Part shown: piece after piece, positions 36,322 through 45,376 of the stretch
Layout of the letters: every line of letters begins with the position of its first letter
Numbering within the stretch: the first letter of the stretch is position 1
Assembly (NCBI RefSeq): GCF_001767295.1
Contig: NZ_CP014944.1
Coordinates: 3,534,001-3,598,000, forward strand
Direction of reading: 5' to 3'
Source of the DNA: Colwellia sp. PAMC 20917
Lineage (GTDB): Bacteria; Pseudomonadota; Gammaproteobacteria; Enterobacterales; Alteromonadaceae
DNA: 64,000 nt
Made by a program: the position numbers and the translations under genes
The notes under the pieces: generated by a model
The model's input: only the letters and a program-made list of their open reading frames with translations
What the model was told of the DNA's origin: nothing
Database searches by the model: none

Positions 36322-37235
36322 ACACGAAAGTATTAACAACTTCAATTAAAAAAGAATTATGGGAATTTAGTAATATTCTAAAATGGCTGCCCATGATTAT
36401 CGCTGCTTTGGTCATCGTGATGCCTCTCGCTATTTTTATGCAAAGTAATGAAAGTTTTAGTGACTTATTTCAGTTTTTAACGACATTCCCTGAACAGTTT
36501 TTTTCTGCTGAGCATGCGCCAATGATCCCTAAGTTATTCTTTGTAATGGCACTTTCTTTATTTGCACCCTTTTTAGTGGTGGCGTTAATTATTCAGCTTT
36601 ATTACTTTACTGTCTGTCTATTTGATGAGCGCAGAGATTTATCTATTATGTTTTGGCGCTCGTTACCTGTTTCTGATGTCACCGCAATTATTGCCAAATT
36701 AATTACTGGAGCCTTGGCAATTCCAGCTATATTTTTAGGAGCAGCAACCGCTACTTTGTGCTTGATTCTTTTGTTAGCGTTTTTAGTTTGTATTATATTG
36801 TCGGTTGGTTACGATGTTAGCTTATGGGCATTGTGGGTTGATGCTGATATTTTAAGTGGTGTATCACTTATTTGGTTACACCTTATTCCCCTTGCTATTT
36901 GGATGTTACCTTTGTTTGCATGGTTAATGTTAGCGTCTATGTATGCGAAGAAAGCCCCATTTTTATGGGCAATATTACCTGTGGCCGTTGTTTTATTAGT
37001 GGAAGGTTTTGTCGTGCACTACTTCCATTTATCGCAATCCTATATAGGTAGCTTATTACTAGAGTATTTCTCACTTTCATCACAATTTGTTGAATCTGTG
37101 CAAGGGCAAGAAAATTTTGCCAGAACGGTACCATTACGGGCACTTATTACTAAATTAAATATAGGAAGTGTATTAGTGGGTATTTCATTACTTTATGGCA
37201 CATATTGGTTAAGAAAGAATAAAGCTGAGGTGTAA
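36318..37235 (+). CDS. ABC transporter permease of the YtrA-type operon
   Basis: A 305-residue polytopic membrane protein with six hydrophobic stretches (about residues 22-42, 68-92, 128-160, 180-205, 212-230 and 278-296). It is coupled (ATGA) to the ATPase gene. The SLPVSDVTAIIAKLITG segment after the second helix is typical of ABC-2-type permeases that face their ATPase with a cytoplasmic loop. Substrate unknown. It is the last gene; a strong terminator follows. Confidence 0.85.
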   Translation: MNTKVLTTSIKKELWEFSNILKWLPMIIAALVIVMPLAIFMQSNESFSDLFQFLTTFPEQFFSAEHAPMIPKLFFVMALSLFAPFLVVALIIQLYYFTVCLFDERRDLSIMFWRSLPVSDVTAIIAKLITGALAIPAIFLGAATATLCLILLLAFLVCIILSVGYDVSLWALWVDADILSGVSLIWLHLIPLAIWMLPLFAWLMLASMYAKKAPFLWAILPVAVVLLVEGFVVHYFHLSQSYIGSLLLEYFSLSSQFVESVQGQENFARTVPLRALITKLNIGSVLVGISLLYGTYWLRKNKAEV

Positions 37236-37282
37236 CATTATTTAAGCATATTAACTTAAACATATTAATTTCAGCCGCAACA

Positions 37283-37328
37283 AACTGCGCCATCAACATA
37301 TTATATGTTGATGGCGCAGTTTTTTTTG
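37283..37328 (+). terminator. Very strong rho-independent terminator
   Basis: An 18-bp near-perfect stem (AACTGCGCCATCAACATA with its complement) around TTA, followed by T8; 48 bases past the permease stop. Confidence 0.96.
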
Positions 37329-37471
37329 TGGGTTAATAGCATTTACTTTAATACCGAACAATAACTAGGTGAACTTAGGCTGATATTATATTTGGCGAAT
37401 GAATTAATAGTAGTTTGAATAGGAAAGTGTTTGGTAAACGCTATAGCAGAGTCTATAGCGTGATAAATAAT

Positions 37472-37711
37472 TTAGACGATAACTTTCTTTGCAAATAAAG
37501 TTTCAATTTGTTGTCTTAAGCGATTTTTAACTTGTTTATTAAGGCCTAGCGTAAAAAGTATGCTTGAAATTGTGACTACGATAATCACTGTTTTATATAA
37601 TTTTATCCCCGTAAACATAATTAATAGCATTAACAACAGTGCATAGGCTACTCCCATTACAGCAAGGCATAAACAGAGTCCTTGCAGCTCTTTATTTTGA
37701 AATAATTTCAT
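37472..37711 (-). CDS. Small two-helix membrane protein
   Basis: A 79-residue protein with two hydrophobic segments (about residues 9-33 and 39-56) and a basic amphipathic C-terminus (KQVKNRLRQQIETLFAKK). I do not recognise a family. The ATG has a weak ribosome binding site. The composition and hydrophobicity look like a real small membrane protein rather than chance. Function unknown. Confidence 0.55.
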   Translation of the reverse strand: MKLFQNKELQGLCLCLAVMGVAYALLLMLLIMFTGIKLYKTVIIVVTISSILFTLGLNKQVKNRLRQQIETLFAKKVIV

Positions 37712-37930
37712 AATTTAGCCTTTTTAACTTTCTTTGATTTTAATATAATAAGCTTAGCAAAGTTATCTTATTCGCTCTACATAGAAGCCAATCATAAATG
37801 TTACATTAGATTTCAAAAGGAAAAAATGGCTACCAACTTGGCCTTACAATCAGTTTTTTAGCTGTGCCACAGGTTTACTTATATAATGCTGGCCGATTTA
37901 CGACTTTTTAGAATTCATAAAGGAAATACT

Positions 37931-38269
37931 ATGCAATTAAATGACTTACTTAAACAGCTATCAACTAAACCTGAACAGATAGAATTTAGTGAAGTAATGG
38001 CGGTAATATCGGCTAACTATCACTATCAACCATGTGCCTTTAGTAATGATGACTTAATGAATGAATCAGGAACTAATGAAGGGTCGTGTAAAATATTTGC
38101 TTTTGCAAAGTTACATGATTTATCTGAACAGGCAACATTAGCGTGTTTCGGCGAATATTACCGAAAAGATGTACTGTTAAATCCTATGGGTGACGATCAC
38201 AGCAATATTCGAACCTTTATAAAGCAAGGTTGGCAAGGTATTACGTTTGCAGGTGTCGCGCTTTCTTAA
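37931..38269 (+). CDS. HopJ type III effector-family protein
   Basis: A 112-residue protein of the HopJ family, named after a Pseudomonas effector but common in free-living marine gammaproteobacteria with no secretion link. The family pattern is visible: IEFSEVMAVISANYHYQPCAFSND, then GTNEGSCKIFAFAKLHDLSEQATLACFGEYYR and the C-terminal HSNIRTFIKQGWQGI. The ATG at 37931 has AAAGGAAA upstream and starts the family N-terminus; an upstream in-frame ATG at 37886 adds a non-homologous leader. A general metabolic role is likely. Confidence 0.87.
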   Translation: MQLNDLLKQLSTKPEQIEFSEVMAVISANYHYQPCAFSNDDLMNESGTNEGSCKIFAFAKLHDLSEQATLACFGEYYRKDVLLNPMGDDHSNIRTFIKQGWQGITFAGVALS

Positions 38270-38461
38270 TTAAATTTCGTCTGCGGATAAGTAACTCTGA
38301 TAACCTTTTACGCCAAAATATCGAACAGATTTTTTTAGTTTGATCATTTTGGCGATAAGTGACTCTCCAAAATAAACTTTCACGACTTGTTTTTCGCCAT
38401 TAGTGTCGCTTTGGTATTGATGGAGCGGATTGTTTCTTAAATTATCAAACGCTGTTTTCAT
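38270..38461 (-). CDS. Small hypothetical protein
   Basis: From the ATG at 38461 a 63-residue basic protein is predicted (MKTAFDNLRNNPLHQYQS to SYLSADEI). No family is recognised. Its stop is next to the convergent HopJ-like stop and its start is 17 bases after the substrate-binding protein gene on the same strand, a spacing that suits a real operon partner. An in-frame TTG at 38473 is a less likely start. Confidence 0.5.
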   Translation of the reverse strand: MKTAFDNLRNNPLHQYQSDTNGEKQVVKVYFGESLIAKMIKLKKSVRYFGVKGYQSYLSADEI

Positions 38462-38477
38462 AATTAATTTCAATGGC

Positions 38478-39182
38478 TTAATTTTCTTCTTTTAACGTGC
38501 TGGTATATTTACTGACTATAGCACTTATTTTTCCATTATTTATTAAGCGATTAATAGCTTGGTTTATAATAGGCACAATATGCGCTTTAGATTTATGTAT
38601 ACGTAACGGGCGTAGGGAATGTTCATGAACTTGACCTATAACAACGGTTAACTGATGACTTCTACTCAGGTAGTTAACTATGGTTCGATCGACAATGCCG
38701 ACCGGTAACCTATTACCTTCAATAAGCTTTAATAATTTCAGTTCACTTTCTACATTATAGCGGGTGAAAATGGTATCAAAAGCGTAGCCAAAACCGTTGA
38801 TCGTTGCAATGGTTTCGTCTGCTAACGGACCGATATTTCTTAATTTTCCTTGCGGAAATACATATACGTCTTCAGTTTTAAATAGCGGTTGGCTATAGAC
38901 AGAAATGGCCGTTTCGTTTGCTCGCCACGCGCCAATAGGACAACATTCGATATCGACTTTACCGCCGGTAAAGCTAGAGCGTACTCGTGCAGAAGAGAGA
39001 TAAACAAACTCTAATTGATAAGGGGTTAGTTTAAATATCTCTTGAAACACCTCGACATAAATACCGCGGTGCTCTTGCTCACCAAATGAATAAGGAGGGT
39101 TTCCATCGAAGGAAAGTGCCACCCTTATCGTTTCGGCTTGGGCGCTTAAGCTGATAAACAATAAAATACAAATCCACTTCAT
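38478..39182 (-). CDS. Orphan periplasmic substrate-binding protein (SBP_bac_3-like)
   Basis: A 234-residue exported protein with a short signal peptide (MKWICILLFISLSAQA) and the bilobed solute-binding fold: VALSFDGNPPYSFGEQEHRGIYVEVF, then a KVDIECCPIGAWR segment, and a second lobe ending in IINQAINRLINNGKISAIVSKY, the classic last helix of amino-acid-binding proteins. No transporter genes are nearby. It is a second unlinked example in the window besides the one at 26854, so the host seems to carry a family of these. Ligand unknown. Confidence 0.75.
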   Translation of the reverse strand: MKWICILLFISLSAQAETIRVALSFDGNPPYSFGEQEHRGIYVEVFQEIFKLTPYQLEFVYLSSARVRSSFTGGKVDIECCPIGAWRANETAISVYSQPLFKTEDVYVFPQGKLRNIGPLADETIATINGFGYAFDTIFTRYNVESELKLLKLIEGNRLPVGIVDRTIVNYLSRSHQLTVVIGQVHEHSLRPLRIHKSKAHIVPIINQAINRLINNGKISAIVSKYTSTLKEEN

Positions 39183-39255
39183 GCTATAAAAGACTCGTTG
39201 TTACGGTTTTCTTCTACTTTGATTATAACAAAAATAATAGTTTGTGCTTAAATTC

Positions 39256-40236
39256 TTATTTCTGATGAATTAATCGCTCGAGTTCTTGTTTGGACAAGTA
39301 GTTTTCCATGGTTGAACGCAGTAATTTGTATAATAAAATTGAGCCATCAATTTCTTCTTTACGGTTGGTTAAACTCTCAATATTTAACCCTAATGGTAAA
39401 TCGTAGGGTAAAACAGCATCGAGTATTTGTTGTAAAGTATTTAAACAGATGCGAATAGATTCATATAGTGGTTTTTCCGCATTAAGAATACGTAGACTAG
39501 TCGCTTCAGGAACACTAACACCTAACCATTCAATAAATTCGAGTGTTTTTTTACTGCCACAAGGTGAAAATGTTAAAATTATCCGCTGAGGCTTTAATCC
39601 TTGCTGCTGACATTCAATCGCATAGCGCGTCAACATATCTATAGTGGCTTGTGGATTATAGATAGCTTGAGAAATAAAGAAATTGCAGCCCTGTTGATGT
39701 TTTTCTATCAACCGAGTATGTTCATTACCTTTATTTGCATGACGTTCTGCAATGGTGATCCCACCGATAAAGAAATCATTTTTATTATCAACTAAGGTTT
39801 TATAAGCACTGGCAAGTGGCAATGAAATCGTGTTTTTTTGCGAAGGGCTACCAACAAGAACAACGTCACGAATGCCATACGTGTGCCAAGCTTCATTTGC
39901 CCATTGATCAAAATCATCGTTACTTGACTGAACAACACTTTTATAAGTGATCACAGGTCGTTGAGATTGATTCTGCAGTAATGATGAATAATAACGGGGA
40001 TCTAATGTTGATTTAAAAGGAAAAGGACGCGGTACATTGGTACGCGAATTTTCGTCTTGTATATCATAAACAATCAAACCATCAAAATCGATATCACTGA
40101 CACGTTCAAGCAGCTTATTAGCAATAATTTCAATTTGTTCTGCTGGTGTATCACTTTTAGGGGGGGTTGTGCCAATAAAATAGACGCCGCGTGTATTATC
40201 GTTATAGCGAGCTCTTAATTCTGAACCTTTGTTCAC
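39256..40236 (-). CDS. Methylenetetrahydrofolate reductase-like protein
   Basis: A 326-residue TIM-barrel protein of the MTHFR (MetF-like) superfamily: DIDFDGLIVYDIQDE, RPVITYKSV, FFIGGITIAERHANKGNEHTRLIEKHQQGCNFFISQAIYNP and the GLNIESLTNRKEEI end match the flavin reductase scaffold, including the QAIY-type motif. It is more divergent than MetF and is not next to met genes, so it is best called an MTHFR-family protein of unknown substrate. The frame starts with GTG at 40236 (no ATG in range) and a weak ribosome binding site. Confidence 0.75.
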   Translation of the reverse strand: MNKGSELRARYNDNTRGVYFIGTTPPKSDTPAEQIEIIANKLLERVSDIDFDGLIVYDIQDENSRTNVPRPFPFKSTLDPRYYSSLLQNQSQRPVITYKSVVQSSNDDFDQWANEAWHTYGIRDVVLVGSPSQKNTISLPLASAYKTLVDNKNDFFIGGITIAERHANKGNEHTRLIEKHQQGCNFFISQAIYNPQATIDMLTRYAIECQQQGLKPQRIILTFSPCGSKKTLEFIEWLGVSVPEATSLRILNAEKPLYESIRICLNTLQQILDAVLPYDLPLGLNIESLTNRKEEIDGSILLYKLLRSTMENYLSKQELERLIHQK

Positions 40237-40562
40237 TTTATTTATATACCGTAATTTTGATAAGACTGTGAGATTATAATACCTTCTTAGTAAAAATAAA
40301 TCTTTGTGATATTCATATTTTATTGTTGATAAAAAAATAATTTGTATATATTGATAAATAATTAAAATTAATTGTAATAAATCTTAATTCTATAAGACTA
40401 ACTGTTCTATAAACCACAAAACACTCACGCTTAAAGTTATATATTAAGGAAGATATGCCCCAATATTCAATTGAGCTTAATGCTCGCTTTAAATAGAAGA
40501 CTTAGAATAGATTTTCAATTTTTAAATTTAACTATAAAAATAAACTAACAAAAGAGAACATT
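40237..40562. other. Intergenic stretch between divergent MTHFR-like and Yip1 genes
   Basis: 326 bases, extremely AT-rich. It holds the divergent promoters; a TATAAT-like hexamer on the minus strand (40273-40278) fits a -10 for the MTHFR-like gene but lacks a clear -35. No other feature. Confidence 0.4.
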
Positions 40563-41282
40563 ATGAAAATGTCTGCAAACCCATTTCAAGCGTGCTTGGA
40601 CACAATACTTTCACCCACCGTAGCTTTTGACACGATTAAAGAAAAAAAAGGTTGGTCATGGTTACCATTTGTCTTACTGACGAGTTCAACATTCGTTTTA
40701 TTCTTGTATTATTTTAATGTTGTTGATTTTGCTTGGCTTAAAGAAACTATGCTTAATCAGGCTGCCGCATCAAAACCAATGACTGATGACGAACTTAAAG
40801 CAATAGGGAGTTTCTATGAAAAAGACACTATGCTGTGGACAACGGCTATTGGTGGCACAATAGGTTTCATCGTTATAAATACACTTACCGCTATTTACTA
40901 TCATATTGCTACTAAAGTAAGCGCAAGTAGTGAATATAAGTTTACTCAATGGTTTGCATTCACTTGGTGGGCAAGCTTTCCTGCTTTCGTATCGGTATTG
41001 CTCAGTGCACTTGTTATCTTTTTCTCTTCTGATGGCATGGTTTCAATGCAAGATTTACAACCTACAAGTTTAAATAGCTTATTATTTTCTGTAGAACCGA
41101 GCAACGCTTGGTACAGCTTTCTTGAAGCCATTAACTTATTTACATTTTGGATGATTGCCGTTACCAGTATTGGCCTTGGTTCTTGGCTAAATATTGACAG
41201 TAAAAAATCATTAATCATTGCAGCTGCACCGCAGATTTTTATCTTTGGCGGTTGGGCTTTATTCCTCCTGTTTACGGCTTAA
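40563..41282 (+). CDS. Yip1 family membrane protein
   Basis: A 239-residue protein with five hydrophobic segments (about residues 30-50, 95-115, 125-155, 185-205, 215-237) in the Yip1 (PF04893) pattern. The N-terminal NPFQACLDTILSPTVAFDTI is typical of the bacterial branch. It opens an operon with a periplasmic adaptor, an ABC ATPase and a FtsX-like permease; the spacing to the next gene is 14 bases. Bacterial Yip1 proteins have no proven function; this context suggests a helper of the export system. Confidence 0.85.
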   Translation: MKMSANPFQACLDTILSPTVAFDTIKEKKGWSWLPFVLLTSSTFVLFLYYFNVVDFAWLKETMLNQAAASKPMTDDELKAIGSFYEKDTMLWTTAIGGTIGFIVINTLTAIYYHIATKVSASSEYKFTQWFAFTWWASFPAFVSVLLSALVIFFSSDGMVSMQDLQPTSLNSLLFSVEPSNAWYSFLEAINLFTFWMIAVTSIGLGSWLNIDSKKSLIIAAAPQIFIFGGWALFLLFTA

Positions 41283-41296
41283 TAGAGAACTGATTG

Positions 41297-42502
41297 ATGA
41301 AAAAAACACTGATTATAATTGCGGTCATTATTGGGCTAGTTAGTCTGGCTTATTTTAAAAAAACAGGTAAATCACAGACACTAGAAGTTAAAGTTCAGCA
41401 AGTTGCCGCTGAAAATATCAAACGTTCAATTTTGGCCTCAGGCACTTTAGTTTATAAAGAGCAGGTTCAGTTACGCTCTGAAGTTATTGGCCAAGTTAGT
41501 GAAATGTTAATAGAAGAAGGTGATGAGGTGACTAAAGGACAAGTATTAATGCGCCTTGAACCTCGCACTTTCCGTGCTGATGTCGAGCAACAAGCCGCTT
41601 TTGTTCGTATTCAAAAGATTGCCATCGAGCATCAAAGCAAGAAAATTGAAAACTTAAAATCTCAATGGCAGCGCAAACATGACTTATATCAGCGAAAAAT
41701 TCTTGACCGTGACGCTTATGAACTTATCGACAATCAGTACGCGTTAGCAAAAATTGATTTACGTTCTCGTCAAGAATCTTTACTGCAAGCACAAGCTACA
41801 CTTGATAAGGCACAAGAGCGTTTAGATAAAACCGTTTTTCGTTCTCCTATAAAGGGTATTGCGACGTCAGTTGATATTAAACAAGGCGAAACAGCCATCA
41901 GTGGCAGCACAAATATTTCAGGATCGAATTTAATTACTTTAGCTGATCCCTCTTCTATTCTCATTGAAGTAGAGGTCGACGAAGCTGATATTGCAAATAT
42001 TCTTGTTGGACAGCAAGCCGATATCTTTGCGGTCGCCTTTCCGGATAAAGCACTTAAGGGGCAAGTTCAGAGCATTGCCACCACAGCTAAGCGCGCACAA
42101 GGACGACAAGGTTTAAGCTTCAAAGTTAAAATATTATTGTCTGACTCAAATACTATCGCCGTTCGACCTGGCATGAGTTGTCGCGCCGAAATATATACCC
42201 AGAGTAAAAGTAAAACGATAGCGGTACCCAGTGAGTCAGTCATTTTTGCTACACAAGGAAAGAGCGTTCAAGAAGACGATGAAAGCGATAACGAAGCGCT
42301 TGCAGATAATGTTGACCACGTATTTGTGCTTATTGATGGTAAGGCGGTAAAGCAGAATGTTGAGCTAGGTATCTCAAATGATCGCTTACAAGAAATCACT
42401 TCGGGCCTAAAAGTAGGTGATACAGTGATCACTGGACCCGCAAGAGCACTTGGTAAATTAAAAGATGCTCAGTCGGTGAAAGTGATCGATAAAGAGGCAT
42501 AA
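41297..42502 (+). CDS. MacA-like membrane fusion protein (periplasmic adaptor)
   Basis: A 401-residue HlyD/MacA-family adaptor of tripartite export. One N-terminal membrane anchor (about residues 3-19) precedes a lipoyl half-motif (VQLRSEVIGQVSEMLIEEGDEV), a long alpha-helical hairpin (about residues 95-175), the second lipoyl half (TVFRSPIKGIATSVDIKQGETA) and a beta-barrel. The ATG at 41297 is preceded by GAGAAC; an in-frame TTG just before is disregarded. It is followed directly by the ATPase gene (stop TAA abuts ATG). A partner outer-membrane channel is not encoded here. Confidence 0.9.
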   Translation: MKKTLIIIAVIIGLVSLAYFKKTGKSQTLEVKVQQVAAENIKRSILASGTLVYKEQVQLRSEVIGQVSEMLIEEGDEVTKGQVLMRLEPRTFRADVEQQAAFVRIQKIAIEHQSKKIENLKSQWQRKHDLYQRKILDRDAYELIDNQYALAKIDLRSRQESLLQAQATLDKAQERLDKTVFRSPIKGIATSVDIKQGETAISGSTNISGSNLITLADPSSILIEVEVDEADIANILVGQQADIFAVAFPDKALKGQVQSIATTAKRAQGRQGLSFKVKILLSDSNTIAVRPGMSCRAEIYTQSKSKTIAVPSESVIFATQGKSVQEDDESDNEALADNVDHVFVLIDGKAVKQNVELGISNDRLQEITSGLKVGDTVITGPARALGKLKDAQSVKVIDKEA

Positions 42503-43276
42503 ATGATGTCTAACATTTCTCAAGAAAAAAAAGTGATCACGCCAATTATTTCATTAAGAAATATCGCTCGCCTTTATAAAATGGGTAATCAAGCGTTTTA
42601 TGCACTCAATAATTTTGATCTCGATATTCAATATAATGACTTTATTGCTATTACCGGACAGTCGGGGTCAGGTAAGTCGACCTTGATGAATATTCTTGGC
42701 TGCTTAGATTATCCAACAAGTGGTGAATATAAACTTAAAGACAGAGATGTAGCTAAGCTTGATGAAACAACTCTGGCGGGCATTAGAAATTTAGAAATTG
42801 GCTTTATTTTTCAAAGTTTTAATTTATTACCCAGATCAAGTGCTTTACAAAATGTCATGCAACCATTGATATATCGAGGCATGCCAATCAAAGAACGCCG
42901 AATAAAGGCTAAGCTAGCCTTAACCCGCGTCGGTTTAAAGGACCGCATTGACCATTTACCGAACCAGTTGTCTGGTGGACAACGTCAGCGTGTCGCTATC
43001 GCTCGGGCATTAGTCACCGAACCGGCGATTTTATTAGCAGATGAACCTACCGGGAACTTAGATTCAGCGACCACAATGGAAATTATGGCACTGTTTGATG
43101 AGCTTTACCAAGATGGTCAAACCCTAATTATTGTTACCCATGAACAGGAAATAGCCGATCGTTGTCAGCGAGTAATACGCTTAACTGATGGCTGCTTAGT
43201 TGCTGATTCAGTAAATCCAAATATTGAACAGCACTATAAAGAGCAGCAACTGATAAAGGAGAGTGCTAATGTCTAG
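42503..43276 (+). CDS. MacB-type ABC ATPase (separate subunit)
   Basis: A 257-residue ATPase of the MacB/LolD type: Walker A GQSGSGKST, signature LSGGQRQRVAIARAL, Walker B ILLADEPTGNLD and the switch in VTHEQ. In canonical MacB this domain is fused to the permease; here they are separate genes, as in many MacAB-like and LolCDE-like systems. Two ATGs (42503 and 42506) are possible. It overlaps the permease gene by 8 bases, indicating translational coupling. Confidence 0.93.
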   Translation: MMSNISQEKKVITPIISLRNIARLYKMGNQAFYALNNFDLDIQYNDFIAITGQSGSGKSTLMNILGCLDYPTSGEYKLKDRDVAKLDETTLAGIRNLEIGFIFQSFNLLPRSSALQNVMQPLIYRGMPIKERRIKAKLALTRVGLKDRIDHLPNQLSGGQRQRVAIARALVTEPAILLADEPTGNLDSATTMEIMALFDELYQDGQTLIIVTHEQEIADRCQRVIRLTDGCLVADSVNPNIEQHYKEQQLIKESANV

Positions 43277-44504
43277 TGTTTTCTTTAAAGTTGTTGAGAG
43301 TACTCGTTCAGCTGCACATTCGGTTCGTGCTCACGGTTTTCGAAGTTTTTTAACAACCTTAGGTATTATTATTGGTGTTGCCTCAGTGATTGCTGTTGTC
43401 TCTGTCGTACAAGGATTAAGCAGCAGTATTACTTCGCAATTCGACGATATGGGCACTAATGTTGTCAGTATTAATGCTTTTACGCCGCTAAAAGAACGTC
43501 TTCAAGGCAAAGTTGCCAAATTAAGTTACCGTGACTTTTTAGAAATCCAGTATAAAGTTTCAGGCATTAGCCATATCACTCCAACAGTTGCCGCTACAGG
43601 TCCGAATGGCGTCGTTCAGTATAAAGGAGAGTCAACGGCAACACGTGTTGTAGGAACCGGTTCTAGTTATCAATCCCTATATGGCATCTTTCCTGAAACG
43701 GGGCGCTTTTTTAATATTAATGATGATAAGTCTCGACGTCGAGTAGCTGTGTTAGGGGACTCGATTATAGACAAACTTGAAATAAAAGGTTCTGCTGTTG
43801 GTCAGTATATTATGATTGGCGGTGAGTGGTTTAAAGTGATTGGCGTGTTAGAAAAGCGTGGTAAACTTTTTGGCTTTGATCAAGATGACTTTATTCTTTT
43901 ACCATACACAACAACAAGAGCCTTGTTAGGCGGTGCTGAAGAGCCAGATATTAGTATTTCGTTGCAAGTAGACGATGCTAGTCAGCTTAATAGTATCAAG
44001 CAGCATATTAAAAACTTACTACGTCGAAATCATAATTTATCTAAAGATACGGGGGATGATTTTAAAATTAGTACCGCAGAACAAATGCTTGAAACAGTCA
44101 ATGATATTACCTCGAATACCACTATGGTGCTTAGTGGCGTGGTTGGTATTTCGTTACTAGTGGGTGGCATCGGTATTATGAATATAATGTTGGTTTCTGT
44201 GACTGAACGTACGCGCGAAATAGGTATTCAAAAAGCACTTGGAGCAACGCGTGTAGATATACTTTTGCAGTTTCTTATAGAAGCTGTGTTCTTATGTTTA
44301 CTGGGTGGTTTAATTGGTTTGGCATTAGGTTATGGTGCTGGTGCTTTGGTGAGTAGCCTTATTGATTTACCATCAGCAGAAGTACCTATGTGGGCTATAA
44401 TGTTATCGTTTGGTTTTAGTGCAGGCGTTGGGCTGTTATTTGGTATTATTCCAGCAGCTAAAGCGGCTAATTTAGACCCTATTGATGCGCTACGTTATGA
44501 GTAG
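43269..44504 (+). CDS. MacB-type permease with FtsX domain
   Basis: A 411-residue permease: one N-terminal helix (about residues 22-47), a large periplasmic MacB-PCD domain, then three C-terminal helices (about 282-308, 330-355, 370-395) of the FtsX fold. Motifs such as FRSFLTTLGIIIGVASVIAVV and MNIMLVSVTERTREIGIQKALGA are diagnostic. The ATG at 43269 is used because AAGGAG lies seven bases upstream; an in-frame GTG at 43263 is not needed. Together with the MacA-like and ATPase subunits it should move a peptide, glycolipid or lipoprotein-like substrate across the envelope. Confidence 0.93.
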   Translation: MSSVFFKVVESTRSAAHSVRAHGFRSFLTTLGIIIGVASVIAVVSVVQGLSSSITSQFDDMGTNVVSINAFTPLKERLQGKVAKLSYRDFLEIQYKVSGISHITPTVAATGPNGVVQYKGESTATRVVGTGSSYQSLYGIFPETGRFFNINDDKSRRRVAVLGDSIIDKLEIKGSAVGQYIMIGGEWFKVIGVLEKRGKLFGFDQDDFILLPYTTTRALLGGAEEPDISISLQVDDASQLNSIKQHIKNLLRRNHNLSKDTGDDFKISTAEQMLETVNDITSNTTMVLSGVVGISLLVGGIGIMNIMLVSVTERTREIGIQKALGATRVDILLQFLIEAVFLCLLGGLIGLALGYGAGALVSSLIDLPSAEVPMWAIMLSFGFSAGVGLLFGIIPAAKAANLDPIDALRYE

Positions 44505-44577
44505 TTAACATGTGTTACAGCGATATAATTGTGTAATTAAAGAGCTTATTAACGTTTTATATTTTATACCTCTTAAA

Positions 44578-44612
44578 CAAAAAAAAGCCCAGTCATAGAC
44601 TGGGCAAAAAAT
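44578..44612 (-). terminator. Terminator of the hsp20 gene
   Basis: GCCCAGTC and GACTGGGC pair (8 bp) around ATA. The T-run lies on the minus strand after the hairpin, so it terminates the leftward hsp20 gene; an A/T-rich flank could also affect the rightward permease transcript. Confidence 0.85.
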
Positions 44613-44640
44613 ATAAGGGAGAAACATAATCAATAAAAGT

Positions 44641-45132
44641 TTAGCTTTCGTTTGCTCCTATCGAATGGTTAGTACTTGAAGCAGCACGTGGTTGCAGTAA
44701 ACTTTTACCATTTATCGCAATTTTTCTTGGTTTTAACGCTTCAGGTATTTCTCTCTCTAAATCTATATGTAGCAAACCATGCTCCATAAAAGCACCGATG
44801 ACTTTGACATGTTCACCGAGTTGAAATTTACGTTCGAAGTTACGCTCAGCAATACCTTGATGTACAAAGTTTCTTGGTGAACCATTATCGTTGACAGGTT
44901 TGGTACCGGTAACGATTAAGGTGTTTTCTTTTGATTCAATTTCAAGATCTTCATCGGCAAAGCCAGCAATAGCCATAGTAATACGATATTGGTCTTCGGC
45001 AAGTAATTCTACATTGTAAGGGGGGTAAGATGATTGCTTGTCTGTACGAGACGCTTTTTCAATTAAACCCGCTAAGTGCTCAAAGCCAATAAATGAACGG
45101 TAAAGTGGGCTGATATCTGTTTGTATACGCAT
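44641..45132 (-). CDS. ibpA: Small heat-shock protein Hsp20 (IbpA-like)
   Basis: A 163-residue holdase chaperone. The alpha-crystallin domain runs from about residue 40 to 130: PPYNVELLAEDQYRITMAIAGF is the family start, and HGLLHIDLEREIPE carries the GxL-type strand. The C-terminal IAIN takes the place of the IXI motif that docks oligomers. It matches IbpA rather than other Hsp20 types. A heat-shock sigma promoter or ROSE element is not evident in the short leader (rejected, see below). Confidence 0.93.
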   Translation of the reverse strand: MRIQTDISPLYRSFIGFEHLAGLIEKASRTDKQSSYPPYNVELLAEDQYRITMAIAGFADEDLEIESKENTLIVTGTKPVNDNGSPRNFVHQGIAERNFERKFQLGEHVKVIGAFMEHGLLHIDLEREIPEALKPRKIAINGKSLLQPRAASSTNHSIGANES

Positions 45133-45376
45133 AATTCATATCCTATTAGTTATACCCATAATTGAGATGTAAGGGTATTAGCAATATGGTATCTCTTTTG
45201 AATATTTCTGTGCTTACTATAACCAACATAAAGTCGCGATATAGCTAGGCTGAAATTATTATTCTCAGAGATTTAAGGTGCCTTTCAATATTGAACAGGC
45301 GGTTAATGTAGTCCCGTTTATCTTGTGGCGACTACATTAATAAAGATGGGCGCGATGTTTTGTTTTTCAAGTTTTA

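Noticed and set aside
45133-45260. Heat-shock sigma-32 promoter or ROSE thermosensor upstream of hsp20
   Set aside because: No CTTGAA/CCCCAT pair at suitable spacing and no ROSE-type stem near the ribosome binding site could be found by eye.
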